From assembly GCF_047495875.1 (NCBI RefSeq), contig NC_092486.1, positions 868,001 through 932,000 of the forward strand: 64,000 nt of DNA. The letters run 5' to 3'. The notes under the pieces were generated by a model. The model ran no database searches. It was not told the DNA's origin and worked only from the letters and a program-made list of their open reading frames with translations. This document shows, in pieces, positions 1 to 12,469 of the stretch. Source of the stretch: Pithys albifrons albifrons (Eukaryota > Chordata > Aves > Passeriformes > Thamnophilidae). The translations under genes were made by a program, and so were the position numbers. Within the stretch, counting starts at the first letter, position 1. Each line of letters starts with the position of its first letter.

Positions 1-95
1 TCCATGTTCTCCCACCACAGCTCACCCTCACTGATTTATCCTGTAGTTCCTGACATTCCCTCTGCTCTTCTGCTCCTGGGCAGGAGGAAAGAGCT

Positions 96-840
96 CCCAG
101 GATGTCCCACATCCACCTCACAGCTCCCAGGATGTCCCACATCCTTGGCAGAGCTTCCAGGATGTCCCAGATCCACCTCACAGCTCCCAGGATGTCCCAC
201 ATCCCTGTCACAGCTCCCAGGATGTCCCACATCCCTGTCACAGCTCCCAGGATGTCCCACATCCACCTCACAGCTCCCAGGATGTCCCACATCCACCTCA
301 GAACTCCCAGGATGTCCCACATCCATGGCAGATCTCCCAGGATGTCCCACATCCCTGTCACAGCTCCCAGGATGTCCCACATCCATGGCAGATCTCCCAG
401 GATGTCCCACATCCCTGTCACAGCTCCCAGGATGTCCCACATCCCTGTCACAACTCCCAGGATGTCCCACATCCCTGTCACAGTTCCCAGGATGTCCCAC
501 ATCCCTGACACAAGTCCCAGGATGTCCCACATCCACCTCACAGCTCCCAGGATGTCCCACATCCCTGTCACAGCTCCCAGGATGTCCCACATCCCTGTCA
601 CAACTCCCAGGATGTCCCACATCCCTGTCACAGCTCCCAGGATGTCCCACATCCATGTTACAGCTCCCAGGATGTCCCACATCCACCTCAGGGTTCCCAG
701 GATGTCCCACATCCCTGTCACAGCTCCCAGGATGTCCCACATCCTTGTCACAGCTCCCAGGATGTCCCACATCCCTGTCACAGCTCCCAGGATGTCCCAC
801 ATCCATGGCAGATCTCCCAGGATGTCCCATATCCAGGATT
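96..840. repeat. 30-bp minisatellite array A1
   Basis: About 25 head-to-tail copies of a 30-bp unit with core CAGGATGTCCCACATCC; a variable half alternates between CCTGTCACAG, ACCTCACAG and ATGGCAGAT forms. Because 30 is divisible by three and the unit lacks stops in several frames, long open frames of 250-290 codons cross it on both strands. These are repeat artefacts. The same unit recurs in array A2, 700 bp to the right. Confidence 0.97.
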
Positions 841-1540
841 CCGAGCTGGGAAACCATTAAGACCCCTCAGTAAGAGCCAAGCAACCTTTTCCCTCTGCTT
901 CCCTTGGGATCTGGCTTTATTTTTCCATTTATTCTGCAGGGCAAGCATTAGATCTATTAAAACACAATCAGCAGCTTTTACTGGGTTTTGCTACCACCAA
1001 AAAGGGAGTTATTAAACTGCAGGAGGGTTTTCTGGCCAGCTCAGGGCTCCTTCTTTAATTGAGTCTTTAATTGCTCCTCTCAGCACTGAAGGCTCCTAAT
1101 CAAGGGCAAAGGCAATGCAGGAATAAAATCAAGATAAAAACATCCATTTTACCTGAACTTATTGATTTCTACAGTGAGGGGAAAGAGTAAAACCCCAAAT
1201 CTGTGCAGGGGATGTTTCTCCTGGTGAACCAGAGCAAAAAACCTGCTCACTTTTTTTTGTATTTATTAAATCAGCAGGTCCAAGGAACAAATATTTTATC
1301 CCACAGAAAAATGAGTTTCCTGAGCTCCTTTTTAACAGCTCAATTCCTTGTGTGGCACAAAATCTGTGCTCACATTTCAGCTCTTCTCTCCCAGGGTTTT
1401 ACCCAAACATCCCTGACATCCCCTCAGTTGCCATGGAAACCAGGCAGGGCTCTCTCCCTGCCCAAATCGTGCCCAGCATTCAGTGCTGCCACAGCAAACC
1501 AGGGCAACAAATGGCACCATTTGGGCACCTTCTCCCAGAA
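841..1540. other. Unique spacer between arrays A1 and A2
   Basis: Relatively AT-rich single-copy sequence separating two arrays of the same 30-bp unit. I see no exon, RNA gene or recognisable mobile element. It probably lies in a large intron of the leftward gene whose first exon is at 18980-19060. Confidence 0.6.
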
Positions 1541-3072
1541 TGTCCCACATCCCTGTCACAGCTCCCAGGATGTTCCACATCCCTGTCACAGCTCCCAGGA
1601 TGTCCCACATCCCTGTCACAGCTCCCAGGATGTCCCACATCCCTGTCACAGCTCCCAGGATGTCCCACATCCCTGTCACAGCTCCCAGGATGTCCCACAT
1701 CCCTGTCACAGCTCCCAGGATGTCCCACATCCACCTCAGAGCTCCCAGGATGTCCCACATCCCTGTCACAGCTCCCAGGATGTCCCACATCCCTGTCACA
1801 GTTCCCAGGATGTCCCTCATCCACCTCAGAGTTCCCAGGATGTCCCACATCCACCTCAGAAATTCCAGGATGTCTCACATCCCTGTCACAACTCCCAGGA
1901 TGTCCCACATCCCTGTCACAGCTCCCAGGATGTCCCACATCCCTGTCACAGTTCCCAGGATGTCCCACATCCCTGTCACAGCTCCCAGAATGTCCCACAT
2001 CCACCTCAGAGCTCCCAGGATGTCCCACATCCCTGTCACAGCTCCCAGGATGTCCCACACCCACCTCACAACTCCCAGGATGTCCCACATCCCTGTCACA
2101 GCTCCCAGGATGTCCCACATCCCTGTCACAGCTCCCAGGGTGTCCCACATCCCTGTCACAGCTCCCAGGATGTCCCACATCCACCTCACAGCTCCCAGGA
2201 TGTCCCACATCCCTGTCACAGTTCCCAGGATGTCCCACATCCCTGTCACAGTTCCCAGGATGTCCCACATCCCTGTCACAGCTCCCAGGATGTCCCACAT
2301 CCCTGTAACAACTCCCAGGATGTCCCACATCCCTGTCACAACTCCCAGGATGTCCCACATCCATGGCAGATCTCCCAGGATGTCACACATCCCTGTCACA
2401 ACTCCCGGAATGTCCCACATCCCTGTCACAGCTCCCAGGATGTCCCACATCCACCTCACAGCTCCCAGGATGTCCCACATCCCTGTCACAGCTCCCAGGA
2501 TGTCCCACATCCACCTCACAGCTCCCAGGATGTCCCACATCCACCTCAGAAATTCCAGGATGTCCCACATCCCTGTCACAGCTCCCAGGGTGTCCCACAT
2601 CCCTGTCACAGCTCCCAGGGTGTCCCACATCCCTGTCACAGCTCCCAGGGTGTCCCACATCCCTGTCACAGCTCCCAGGATGTCCCACATCCCTCTCACA
2701 GCTCCCGGAATGTCCCACATCCCTGTCACAGTTCCCAGGATATCCCACATCCATCTCACAGCTCCCAGGATGTCCCACATCCATGGCAGATCTCCCAGGA
2801 TGTCCCACATCCCTGTAACAACTCCCAGGATGTCCCACATCCCTGTCACAACTCCCAGGATGTCCCACATCCCTGTCACAGCTCCAGGGATGTCCCACAT
2901 CCCTGTCACAGTTCCCAGGATGTCCCACATCCCTGTCACAGCTCCCAGGATGTCCCACACCCCTGTCACAGCTCCCAGGATGTCCCACATCCCTGTCACA
3001 GCTCCCAGCATGTCCCACATCCCTGTCACAGCTCCCAGGGTGTCCCACATCCCTGTCACAGCTCCCAGAGCC
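1541..3072. repeat. 30-bp minisatellite array A2
   Basis: About 51 copies of the same 30-bp unit as array A1 (core CAGGATGTCCCACATCC), in the same orientation and with the same subtypes interspersed. Open frames up to 628 codons run through it on the plus strand and 394 on the minus strand; all are periodic 10-residue repeats without independent coding evidence. Confidence 0.97.
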
Positions 3073-3760
3073 AGGGGCAGGTTTGTTGAGATCTCTGCCA
3101 GATTTTAACAAAGAGCTGTGAGAGGAAATGCCAATAGCAACAGAAATGCTGGAGGGAGAAGCAGAGTTGCTTTTTCAGGCAATAAAACTTGTCAGTTTGA
3201 CCCCACCAAAGCTCTGCTGTTCTAGTCTCACCCCCTGCAGGATCTAAGCCAAGATAATTAGTTTAATGAGCACAAATTCTTGGTATTTTCCAGGAGGGGT
3301 TTCAATTCCCACCTCCAGGAAAGCTGCTGTTCCTCTCCCCCCTTCTCCCACCTCTGACTGTCCCACCAGGGGGAGATCCAGGGGAAAGAACATCCCATTC
3401 CTCCCAAACTGGGGGATATTCTCTGTTCGAGGGTGAGAGCTCAGCAGGTGAAACAAGGGGGGAGTTTGGAGGGAAGGACCAAACAGGCCAGGGTCGATTT
3501 GTACCCAAAATAAACTGGTTTTTTAACAAAGAAAGAGCTTGAACTTCTCAGGCTGGGAGATTCCCTGCAGGAAAATTAAATCCAAGGTGGAATCTGGTGC
3601 TGACTGGGAGATTTGTTGTCTCAAAAAACCCCAGCAATGCTCAGGTTTCATGGATGTTGATACAGCACCCCCTTCTCCATCCCAAAATAACCACAGGCCC
3701 AGCTGGAAGCACAGGAGGGAAATCGGGAGGTGCCCAAAAAGGGAGAGGGTCAGCAGGAAT
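3073..3760. other. Unique sequence, no gene seen
   Basis: Mixed-composition single-copy DNA between arrays A2 and B. Short open frames exist but none shows a known motif or splice-framed exon. Confidence 0.5.
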
Positions 3761-4620
3761 AACATCCCACAGGGCAGGAATGGCATCAGGAATGACATCC
3801 CACAGGGCAGGAATGGCATCAGGAATGACATCCCACAGGGCAGGAATGGCATCAGGAATGACATCCCACAGGGCAGGAATGGCATCACACAGGGCAGGAA
3901 TGGCATCAGGAATGACATCCCACAGGGCAGGAATGGCATCACAGGGCAGGAATGGCATCAGGAATGACATCACAGGGCAGGAATGGCATCACAGGGCAGG
4001 AATGGCATCAGGAATGACATCCCACAGGGCAGGAATGGCATCACACAGGGCAGGAATGGCATCAGGAATGACATCATAGGGCAGGAATGACATCACAGGG
4101 CAGGAATGGCATCAGGAATGACATCACAGGGCAGGAATGGCATCAGGAATGACATCATAGGGCAGGAATGACATCACAGGGCAGGAATGACATCACAGGG
4201 CAGGAATGGCATCACAGGGCAGGAATGGCATCAGGAATGACATCACAGGGCAGGAGTGACATCACAGGGCAGGAATGACATCGCAGGGCAGGAATGACAT
4301 CAAACAAGGCAGGAATTACATCAGAAAAGGCAGGAATGACATCACACAGGGCAGCAATGACATCACACAGGGCAGGAATGGCATCACACAGGGCAGGAAT
4401 GGCATCACACAGGGCAGGAATGGCATCACGGGGCATGAATGACATCAGGAATGACATCACAGGGCAGGAATGACATCAGGAATGACGTCACAGGGCAGGA
4501 ATGACATCAGAAAAGGCAGGAATGACATCACACAGGGCAGGAATTACATCCCCCAGGGCAAGAATGACATCAGGAATGACACCAGGAATGACATCAGGAA
4601 TGACATCCCCCAGGACAGGA
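3761..4620. repeat. GGCAGGAATGRCATCA minisatellite (array B)
   Basis: A degenerate tandem array built from GGCAGGAATGGCATCA and GGAATGACATCACAG blocks of about 15-16 bp, joined into higher-order units of roughly 31-33 bp. Block order changes along the array and its right third is more diverged. Confidence 0.93.
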
Positions 4621-5110
4621 GTGTCTGTGCAGGGGCTGAAAGAGCAAAGCAAACCCCTGTGAGGCTCTCAGGGCTCCCTGTCCATGCCCAGCAGTGGGAT
4701 GTGCTCCCTCTGCCACAGCAGCCTGGACCCCACGGCACCAGCTGTGCCCAGGAGGTGCCACAGGCCCTGTGGGTCCAGCCCTGCCTGCTCCCACTGCAGG
4801 GCCTGCTGATTCCAGGGAATGCAGGAGGTGACCCCAGAGGGGCACAGAGAGAGCCTGGTGGGTCTTGCACTGCCCCAGAACCTCCTCCTGCTCAGAAGGA
4901 CCTGCCTGGCACACGGGATGGGGATGGTTTGGAGAGCAGCTCCTGCTCTCCTGGGTTTAACCAGCAGCCCTGTGCCCCCTGGCACTGCCAGCTGGCCCTT
5001 TGCCACCCCTGCAGGCAAACACACCCAGGGAGGGGAGAGCAAAGCTCCAGGAGCCCCTGGAGGTGAGGACTGAGCCAGGCTGGGGCTGGGTGTGCTGGGG
5101 GGACCCTCAG
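4621..5110. other. Unique sequence, no gene seen
   Basis: GC-rich single-copy spacer between arrays B and C. No exon with plausible splice sites or conserved protein signature was recognised. Confidence 0.45.
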
Positions 5111-6295
5111 TGCCATCCCAACCTCTGCCCCTGGCAGGGCTGGCACAGACAGAGGGGACAACAGGTGCCATCCCAACTTCTGCCCTTGGCAGGGCTGGCA
5201 CAGACAGAGGGGACAACAGGTGCCATCCCAACTTCTGCCCTTGGCAGGGCTGGCACAGACAGAGGGGACAACAGGTGCCATCCCAACCTCTGCCCCTGGC
5301 AGGGCTGGCACAGACAGAGGGGACAACAGGTGCCATCCCAACCTTTGCCCTTGGCAGGGCTGGCACAGACAGAGGGGACAACAAGTGCCATCCCAACCTC
5401 TGCCCCTGGCAGGGCTGGCACAGACAGAGGGGACAACAAGTGCCATCCTAACCTCTGCCCTTGGCAGGGCTGGCACAGACAGAGGGGACAACAGGTGCCA
5501 TCCCAACCTCTGCCCCTGGCAGGGCTGGCACAGACAGAGGGGACAACAGGTGCCATCCCAACCTCTGCCCCTGGCAGGGCTGGCACAGACAGAGGGGACA
5601 ACAGGTGCCATCCCAACCTCTGCCCCTGGCAGGGCTGGCACAGACAGAGGGGACAACAGGTGCCATCCCAACCTCTGCCCCTGGCAGGGCTGGCACAGAC
5701 AGAGGGGACAACAAGTGCCATCCCAACCTCTGCCCCTGGCAGGGCTGGCACAGACAGAGGGGACAACAGGTGCCACCCCAACCTCTGCCCCTGGCAGGGC
5801 TGGCACAGACAGAGGGGACAACAGGTGCCATCCCAACCTCTGCCCTTGGCAGGGCTGGCACAAACAGGACAACAAGTGCCACCCCAACCTCTGTCCTTGG
5901 CAGGGCTGGCACAGACAGAGGGGACAACAGGTGCCATCCCAACCTCTGCCCTTGGCAGGGCTGGCACAAACAGGACAACAAGTGCCATCCCAACCTCTGC
6001 CCTTGGCAGGGCTGGCACAAACAGGACAACAAGTGCCATCCCAACCTTTGCCCTTGGCAGGGCTGGCACAAACAGGACAACAAGTGCCATCCCAACCTCT
6101 GCCCCTGGCAGGGCTGGCACAGACAGAGGGGACAACAAGTGCCATCCCAATCTCTGCCCCTGGCAGGGCTGGTACAGACAGAGGGGACAAGAAGTGCCAT
6201 CCCAACCTCTGCCCTTGGCAGGGCTGGCACAAACAGGACAACAACAAGTGCCATCCCAACCTCTGCCCCTGGCAGGGCTGGCACAAACAAAGGGC
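5111..6295. repeat. 55-bp minisatellite (array C)
   Basis: About 22 copies of a 55-bp unit containing GGCAGGGCTGGCACAGACAG. Toward the right a shorter variant, with CACAAACAGGACAACAAG in place of the longer middle, becomes common. Open frames of 290-480 codons in several frames are by-products of the periodicity. Confidence 0.96.
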
Positions 6296-7204
6296 ACCAC
6301 ACACAGCTCTGCAGCAGCTGCTCACTCTGAGGGTTAGGGCAGGGAAAGGCTATTTTTGGCCCTGAAATGAGAGTTTGCATCACACCAATGGCTTCTGTCC
6401 ATGCCCTCCTCTGGTGTTAATGCAGATTTTTCCAAAGATAATCAGAAATTCTTGCCAGGCCTGACTGGAGGTGGTGCCACAATCTTGGCCACATCTCTCA
6501 GCCAGTCAGTGCCCTTGGCTTTATCAGGACCCACCAAGGAAAGGAGCCACAGAGGATTTGTATTGCAGCATTTCAGACGTGCCCCTGAGGAACCCCAGCT
6601 GAGCTTTGCTGAAGTCACAGGTGTCACCAGGGCCAGGCTGGGCAGGGCTGGGAGCCCCCTGGGACAGTGGGAGGTGTCCCTGCCCACGGCAGGGGTGGCA
6701 CTGGAGGGGCTTTGAGGTCCCTGCCAACCCAAACCAGTCTGAGATTCCACAGTTTCAGCTCCAGGGATGGTCTCCCCCACTGCCCACCAGAGGCAGGCAG
6801 GGGCATAAACTGGTTTTCTTGCCACCCAGCCTGTGGTTTGCAGCTCACACAGTGACACTGACCCTTGGGATTTTTTCCTGCTTAGAAGACACACACAACC
6901 ATCCCAAGTTCCCTGTTCTCAGCACCAAACATCCCTCCACCCACAGGAGCACCCCCAGACCCTGCTGAGAGCTCACAATTTCAGGAGCCTGAGCAGGGAC
7001 AGCATTTCTGCCCCAAGGGGCACATCTGGGCACTGCCCTCCACCTGCAGAGGGGCCCAGAGCCAGCAGGGATGGCCCAGGGAGTGATGGATGTGCCTCCC
7101 TCCCTCATCCCGTGCCATCCTGACCCTGCTGTGCCCAATCCATGAGGACAGAGCTCTGGAGCAGCACCAGGAGCCCCCAGAGCCACAGAGACCCTGCAGG
7201 GTTA
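6296..7204. other. Unique sequence with a CR1 3'-end fragment
   Basis: Mostly single-copy. The segment around 6600-6762 matches the CR1-like terminal block also present at 12470-12580, with the phrases GGGACAGTGGGAGGTGTCCC and GGCTTTGAGGTCCCT. No gene was recognised in the remainder. Confidence 0.55.
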
Positions 7205-7915
7205 TGTCCCAGCTGAGCAGGTGGGCCCAGTTTGTCCCAGTGTGGGGGTGACCAAAGCTGGGCATTCCAAACCCTCTGGGCCATTGCCCAGCAACTGTTC
7301 CCAAGGGCCCATTGGCAGCAGCTGCCCAGGGCACAGCTGAGCCCTCAGGCTGGGAGCTGGCTGGGAAAGAAGCCTGGCAGAGGAGCTGGGAGAACTGCCC
7401 TGCAGGGACTCCTTGGCACCTCCACACCCACCTGAGGGCTCAGCTCTGCTCAGGGGCCAGCAACGAGTCCAAAATCCCCCCTGAGTGCCAGAGTCAGATC
7501 CCCCAGGGTGGAACTCCCTGCCCTGGGGGAGGCACTGGGGGCTCCCACCCAAACCTGAGGGGAGACAATCTTGGCCTTTGGGCACCTCTGGCACCACTCC
7601 TGGCATCCAGAGCAGGAGCAGACCCTGCACAGGAGGAGCCCCCCACTCTCCCCCAGACTGTGCCATCATCTGCACCAACAGCTTTGTCCCCTCCTTTGCC
7701 TTTGGCCTCGGGGGAACCACATGGGGCTCAGCACAGGGGCCACCAAACCCCCCTGTGTTTGTGCCCCAGGGGGCTGGGTTAGACTGCTGGGCTTGGGGGT
7801 TAAACCCAATTGCTCTTTGTGCCACTGCACTGATTGCAATATTGGTATTAAATTGTAACTCTGACTTAGAATCTCTCTCGTGTTGGGTTCATTTCTCCTG
7901 CAGAGTCACCTTTAA
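7205..7915 (+). mobile_element. LTR-like dispersed repeat, copy 1
   Basis: About 700 bp present three times in the window: here, truncated at about 30770-31187, and interrupted at about 52736-54000. The copies share blocks such as GGCAGCAGCTGCCCAGGGCA near the left end and AACTCTGACTT near the right end. Size, dispersion and the short A/T-rich terminal block suggest a solo LTR of an old endogenous retroelement. No internal gag or pol sequence adjoins it. The family is not identified and the boundaries are approximate. Confidence 0.6.
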
Positions 7916-7998
7916 CCAGCACAGAGGGGCTGGGGACAAGGGCCACTTCCAGACTTGTGTGGCCCTCCAGACCAGCCAGGAATAAACCCACTCATCGA

Positions 7999-9211
7999 GT
8001 CCTGCCCTTTGGCCACCCCAAGCCCTGCAGCGCTCCAGGCTGGGCACAGAGTGGCTGGAGAGCAGCCAGGCAGAGGGACCTGGGGGGACTGAGGGACAGG
8101 AAGCTCAACAGGAGCCACCAGTGTGCCCAGGTGGCCAAGAAGGCCAAGGGGATCCTGGCCTGGATCCAAACCAGCGTGGCCAGCAGGCCCAGGGCAGTGA
8201 CCCTTCCCCTGGACTCTGCCTTGGGGAGGCCACACCTTGAGTGTTGTGTTCAGTTCTGGGCCCCTCAGTTGAGGCAAGAGATTGAGGGGCTGGAGCGGGG
8301 CCAGAGAAGAGCAACGAGGCTGGAGAAGGGACTGGATGTGGCACTGAGTGTCCTCTGAAACACCTCCAGGGATGGAGAATCCACCATGTCTTGATCCAAC
8401 CCCACTGTGATCACCAGCCCAGGGCACAGAGTGCCAGAGTGATCCCAGCGGGGTTGGATCAAGGGTTGGATTTGATGATCTCAGAGGTCTCTTCCAACCC
8501 AAGTGAGAAGAGCAACGAGGCTGGAGAAGGGACTGGAGCACAAGTGCTGTGGGGAGAGGCTGAGGGAGCTGGGGGTGTTCAGCCTGGAGAAGAGGAGGCT
8601 CAGAGGTGACCTCAGCACTGTCTGGAACTGCCTGAAGGGAAGTTGTGGCCAGGTGGGGGTTGGTCTCTTCTCCCAGGCACTCAGCAATAGGACAAGGGGG
8701 CACGATGGGCTCAAGCTCTGCCAGGGGAAATTGAAGTTGGAGAGCAGAAAGAAATTCTTTGCAGAGAGAGTGCTCAGGGATTGGAATGGGCTGCCCAGAG
8801 AGGGGGTGGATTCCCCATCCCTGGAGGGTTTGAACCTGAGCTTGGCCGTGGCACTGAGTGCCATGATCTGGTAAAGGGACTGGAGTTGGACCAAGGGTTG
8901 GACTTGATGATCTCAGAGGGCTTTTCCAACCCAATCCATTCTGTGATTCTGTGGATGTGGCACTGAGTGAGAATCCACCATGTCTTGATCCAACCCTACT
9001 GGGAGAATCCACGTCTTGATCCAACCCTACTGGGAGAATCCACGTCTTGATCCAACTCCACTGTGGAAATCTACCACGTCTTGATCCAACCCTACTGTGA
9101 TCACCAGCCCAGGGCACGGAGTGCCCTGGGCTGGTGATCACAGTGGGGTTGGATCAAAGGTTGGACTTGATGATCTCAGAGGGCTTTTCCAACCCAATCC
9201 ATTCTGTGATT
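7999..9211 (+). mobile_element. CR1 LINE 3' region, composite copy
   Basis: Shows the typical CR1 3' order: a GGCCAAGAAGGCCAAGGGGA block, GAGGCCACACCTTGAGTGTT, CTGGAGAAGAGGAGGCTCAG, GGAATGGGCTGCCCAGAGAG, then GATGATCTCAGAGG and TTCTGTGATTCTGTGG at 8940-8957. A block around AGAGCAACGAGGCTGGAGAA is duplicated (8306 and 8510) around a fold-back palindrome. A second palindrome and another CR1 tail follow up to 9211. It is 5'-truncated and lacks an intact reverse transcriptase. Confidence 0.88.
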
Positions 9212-9985
9212 AAATAAGGGTGGGAAACAAAAGGCAGCTCTGCAGTACCCAAAGGGCTGAGGAACAGGACGAGCAATGGGGACACTGAGGCTCCATGTGC
9301 TCTGTCACACCCAAGGGCTCCTCACAGGGACCTTCCCACAGCCCAAGGGGGTCACAATGACAAAATCTTCCTGGGGTCAAACTCCTCTGGCACAAGAAGG
9401 AGCCAGGACAGGGGTGAAAGGAGCAGTGGCCACGTCAAGCCCCTTCCAAAGGGATTGATTGAGGGAGAGGGTGCTCAGTTTGAGCCCCTTTTCCATCAGA
9501 ACAGTCAGTGCTGCCCCTCCTGACCACACTAATGATGCAGAGGAGCTGTGAGACCCTCACACAGCTCAGCACCATCAGCAGGGAGGGCTGGATGGAGGGG
9601 TTTGTCCCAGCAGAGCTGAGATGGTGAACAACATCCACAACAAACACAGCTCGTGCTCCAGCACAAGCCAAGCTTGGAATTCAGCCTGAAATAACATTCA
9701 GAGCTATTAAAGAGGAAGCCTTTGGAGTGGGGCTGGAAGCAGATTTGTCCTTCAGCCTCCCTTTGCTGTGGAGGACACAAAGAGCAGCATCACTGTGGAG
9801 GTTTCTTGGGTTTGGGCTACAAGAACCTCACCCTGTTATCACAAACCCCCACCAAGCAGGAGCTCCCCTGGAAGGTGGGAAATCACAGGGTTTGGAACTG
9901 CCTGAACCTTCAGAGCAGCTGCCCTGTCATTGCTCTGTGTCCTGCAGCCTCTGCTGAGCTGCACCCCAACCCTGGAGCTGCTGCT
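9212..9985. other. Unique sequence, no gene seen
   Basis: Single-copy sequence between a CR1 copy and array D1. No exon, RNA or element was recognised. Confidence 0.5.
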
Positions 9986-11015
9986 GGGGATTCCCTTGCC
10001 CAAGGAAAGGTTTGTAGCCACACCCCAAATCCTGGGAATGACCTGGAAGGAACCAAAGTCTGCCCCAAGGGAACCTGCAGGGTCTGGAACCCCCCTCAGT
10101 CCCTGGGAAGGATTTAGGAGGTGCCAAATTCTTTCCTAAGGGAAGGTCTGGAACCCCAAACTCATTCCCTGGGGATTCCCTTGCCCAAGGAAAGGTTTGT
10201 AGCCACCCCCCATATCCTGGGAATGACCTGGAAGGAACCAAAGTCTGCCCCAAGGGAACCTGCAGGGTCTGGAACCTTCCTCAGTCCCTAAGGGAAGGTT
10301 TGTAACCCCCTCTCATTCCCTGGGGAGGATTTAGGAGGTACCAAATTCTTTCCTAAGGGAAGATCTGGAATCCCAAACTCATTCCCTGGGGATTCCCTTC
10401 CCTAAGGAAAGGTTTATAACCACTCCCTCCCAAATCCTGGGAATGACCTGGGAGCAACCAAAGTCTGCCCCAAGGGAATCTGCAAGGTTTGGAATCTTCC
10501 CCTCATTCCCTGGGGATGATTTAGGAGGTACCAAAGTCTCCCCCAAGGGAAGGTCTGGAATCCCAACCTCATTCCCTGGGGATGACCTGGGAGGTGCCAA
10601 AGCCCTCCCTAAGGGAAGGTTTGTGACCCCCTCTCATTCCCTGGGGATTATCTGGGAGGTGCCAAAGTGTCCCCTAAGGGAAGGTCTGGAATCCCAAACT
10701 CATTCCCTGGGGATTATCTGGGAGGTGCCAAAGTCTCCCCTAAGGGAAGGTTTGTAGCCACCCCTGGGAATGACTTGTGAAGAACCACAGTCTGCCCCAA
10801 GGGAACCTGCAGGGTCTGGAACCCCCCTCAGTCCCTGGGGAGGATTTAGGAGGTTCCAAATTCTTTCCTAAGGGAAGGTCTGGAATCCCAAACTCATTCC
10901 CTGGGGATGACCTGGAAGGTGCCAAAGCTCTCCCTAAGGGAAGGTTTGTGACCCCCTCTCATTCCCTGGGGAGGATTTAGGAGGTGCCAAAGTCTCCCCC
11001 AAGGGAAGGTCAGGC
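9986..11015. repeat. 62-66-bp minisatellite (array D1)
   Basis: About 16 copies of a 62-66-bp unit with cores CTAAGGGAAGGTYTG, CTCATTCCCTGGGGA and GGAGGTGCCAAAG. The same unit forms the larger array D2 at 16379-18572, about 5.4 kb to the right and in the same orientation. Confidence 0.94.
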
Positions 11016-11735
11016 CAGGCATCAGTTCCCACCACCCAGCAGACCTGAGGGCCAGCACAGCACCCACGTGGCTCAGCAGCTTCAAAGCCCTTGAGATCAC
11101 CAGGGAATTCCTGCAAAACTCCTGGAAACAGAAGAAAGAAATGCCTGGAAGCACAAGAGGTCACAAGGCTTGGATGCCAGTCCTTCACTTTGTGTCCCAC
11201 AGAACCAGCCAAAGTCACTCTCAGTCCACACCAGAACTGGGGTGGAAAGAACCAGAACTTCCCTCACCAAACACTTCCCAGGTAGAGAATCATTCCAGAA
11301 CCCCTCCAGTTCCTGTCTGCTGGAGGCCTCACAGCACAGCCAGGCACTGCCACCCCTGCTCCCACCTGGAGCACCTCCCTGTGCCCCTGCAGATGCCACC
11401 ACCTGCAGAGGGACCTTCCAGCAGGGCAGGACTGCCCGGGACAAAGGGCTTGGGGACCAAAGCCAGGGTGATGTGGGCTGTGACCTGCAGCTTCCCCTTC
11501 CTGCGGGGTGTGGGAACATCCCCAACTCCAACTGCCAGTGCAGGAAAAGGATGGAAAAGGAGAAATGTCCCAGTTCTTGCTATGGGGTCACACACGGAGC
11601 TCCTGAGAGATGACCATGAATGGCCCCTGAAGCAGCAGGAGCTCTGCAGGCACCAGGAAACATTTGCTTTGAATCCTCCTGTTCTCTTTGGGAGCTGGAA
11701 GAGACAGTGTGATCTCAGGGGATGCACAAAGCACA
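11016..11735. other. Unique sequence, no gene seen
   Basis: Single-copy spacer between array D1 and a reversed CR1. Open frames of up to 226 codons continue into the CR1 and lack independent support. Confidence 0.5.
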
Positions 11736-12320
11736 GGAGAATCACAGAATCCCAGAATGGATTGGGTTGGAAAAGCCCTCCCAGATCATCAAATCCAACC
11801 CTTGATCCAACCCCACTGTGATCACCAGCCCAGGGCACAGAGTGCCCTGGGCTGGTGATCACAGTAGGGTTGGATCAAGACATGGTGGATTCTCACTCAG
11901 TGCCATGTCCACAGAATCACAGAATGGATTGGGTTGGAAAAGCCCTCTGAGATCATCAAGTCCAACCCTTGGTCCAACTCCAGTCCCTTTACCAGATCAT
12001 GGCACTCAGTGCCACGGCCAAGCTCAGGTTCAAACCCTCCAGGGTTGGGGAATCCACCCCCTCTCTGGGCAGCCCATTCCAATCCCTGAGCACTCTCTCT
12101 GCAAAGAATTTCTTTCTGCTCTCCAACTTCAATTTCCCCTGGCAGAGCTTGAGCCCATCGTGCCCCCTTGTCCTATTGCTGAGTGCCTGGGAGAAGAGAC
12201 CAACCCCCACCTGGCCACAACTTCCCTTCAGGCAGTTCCAGACAGTGCTGAGGTCACCTCTGAGCCTCCTCTTCTCCAGGCTGAACACCCCCAGCTCCCT
12301 CAGCCTCTCCCCAGAGACAG
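11736..12320 (-). mobile_element. CR1 LINE 3' region, reversed
   Basis: The reverse complement of the CR1 found at 7999-9211 and 23035-24190. It begins with CACAGAATCCCAGAATGG, carries a fold-back palindrome at 11802-11878, repeats the CR1 tail (ATCACAGAATGGATTGGG), and then continues through the reversed CR1 3' body to CCCTCAGCCTCTCCCC. 5'-truncated. Confidence 0.88.
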
Positions 12321-12469
12321 ACCCTGAGCTCTGGCTGGGGAGAAGGAGAGAGGCAAAGAACAAGCCCAAAACACCAAGGGAGAAGGACCTGCAGGGCAAC
12401 AAGAAATCTCAGCTTGTTTCATGGAGAGGCCCTGGCACAGGTGCCCAGAGAAGCTGCCCCAGCCCTGGG

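Noticed and set aside
96..3072. A CRISPR array in the regularly spaced 30-bp repeats
   Set aside because: The copies are directly adjacent with no unique spacers, no cas genes are present, and the surroundings are vertebrate.
1203..3089. A 628-codon plus-strand open frame of CHSSQDVPHP-type repeats
   Set aside because: It is the translation of the 30-bp array. Equally long frames exist in the other plus frames and on the minus strand, and the flanks lack coding signals.
7912..9141. A 409-codon minus-strand frame and similar ones at 22993-23964 and 11818-12327
   Set aside because: They are antisense or off-frame translations of the CR1 3' region, which is non-coding at this end; the same pseudo-peptides recur in each copy.
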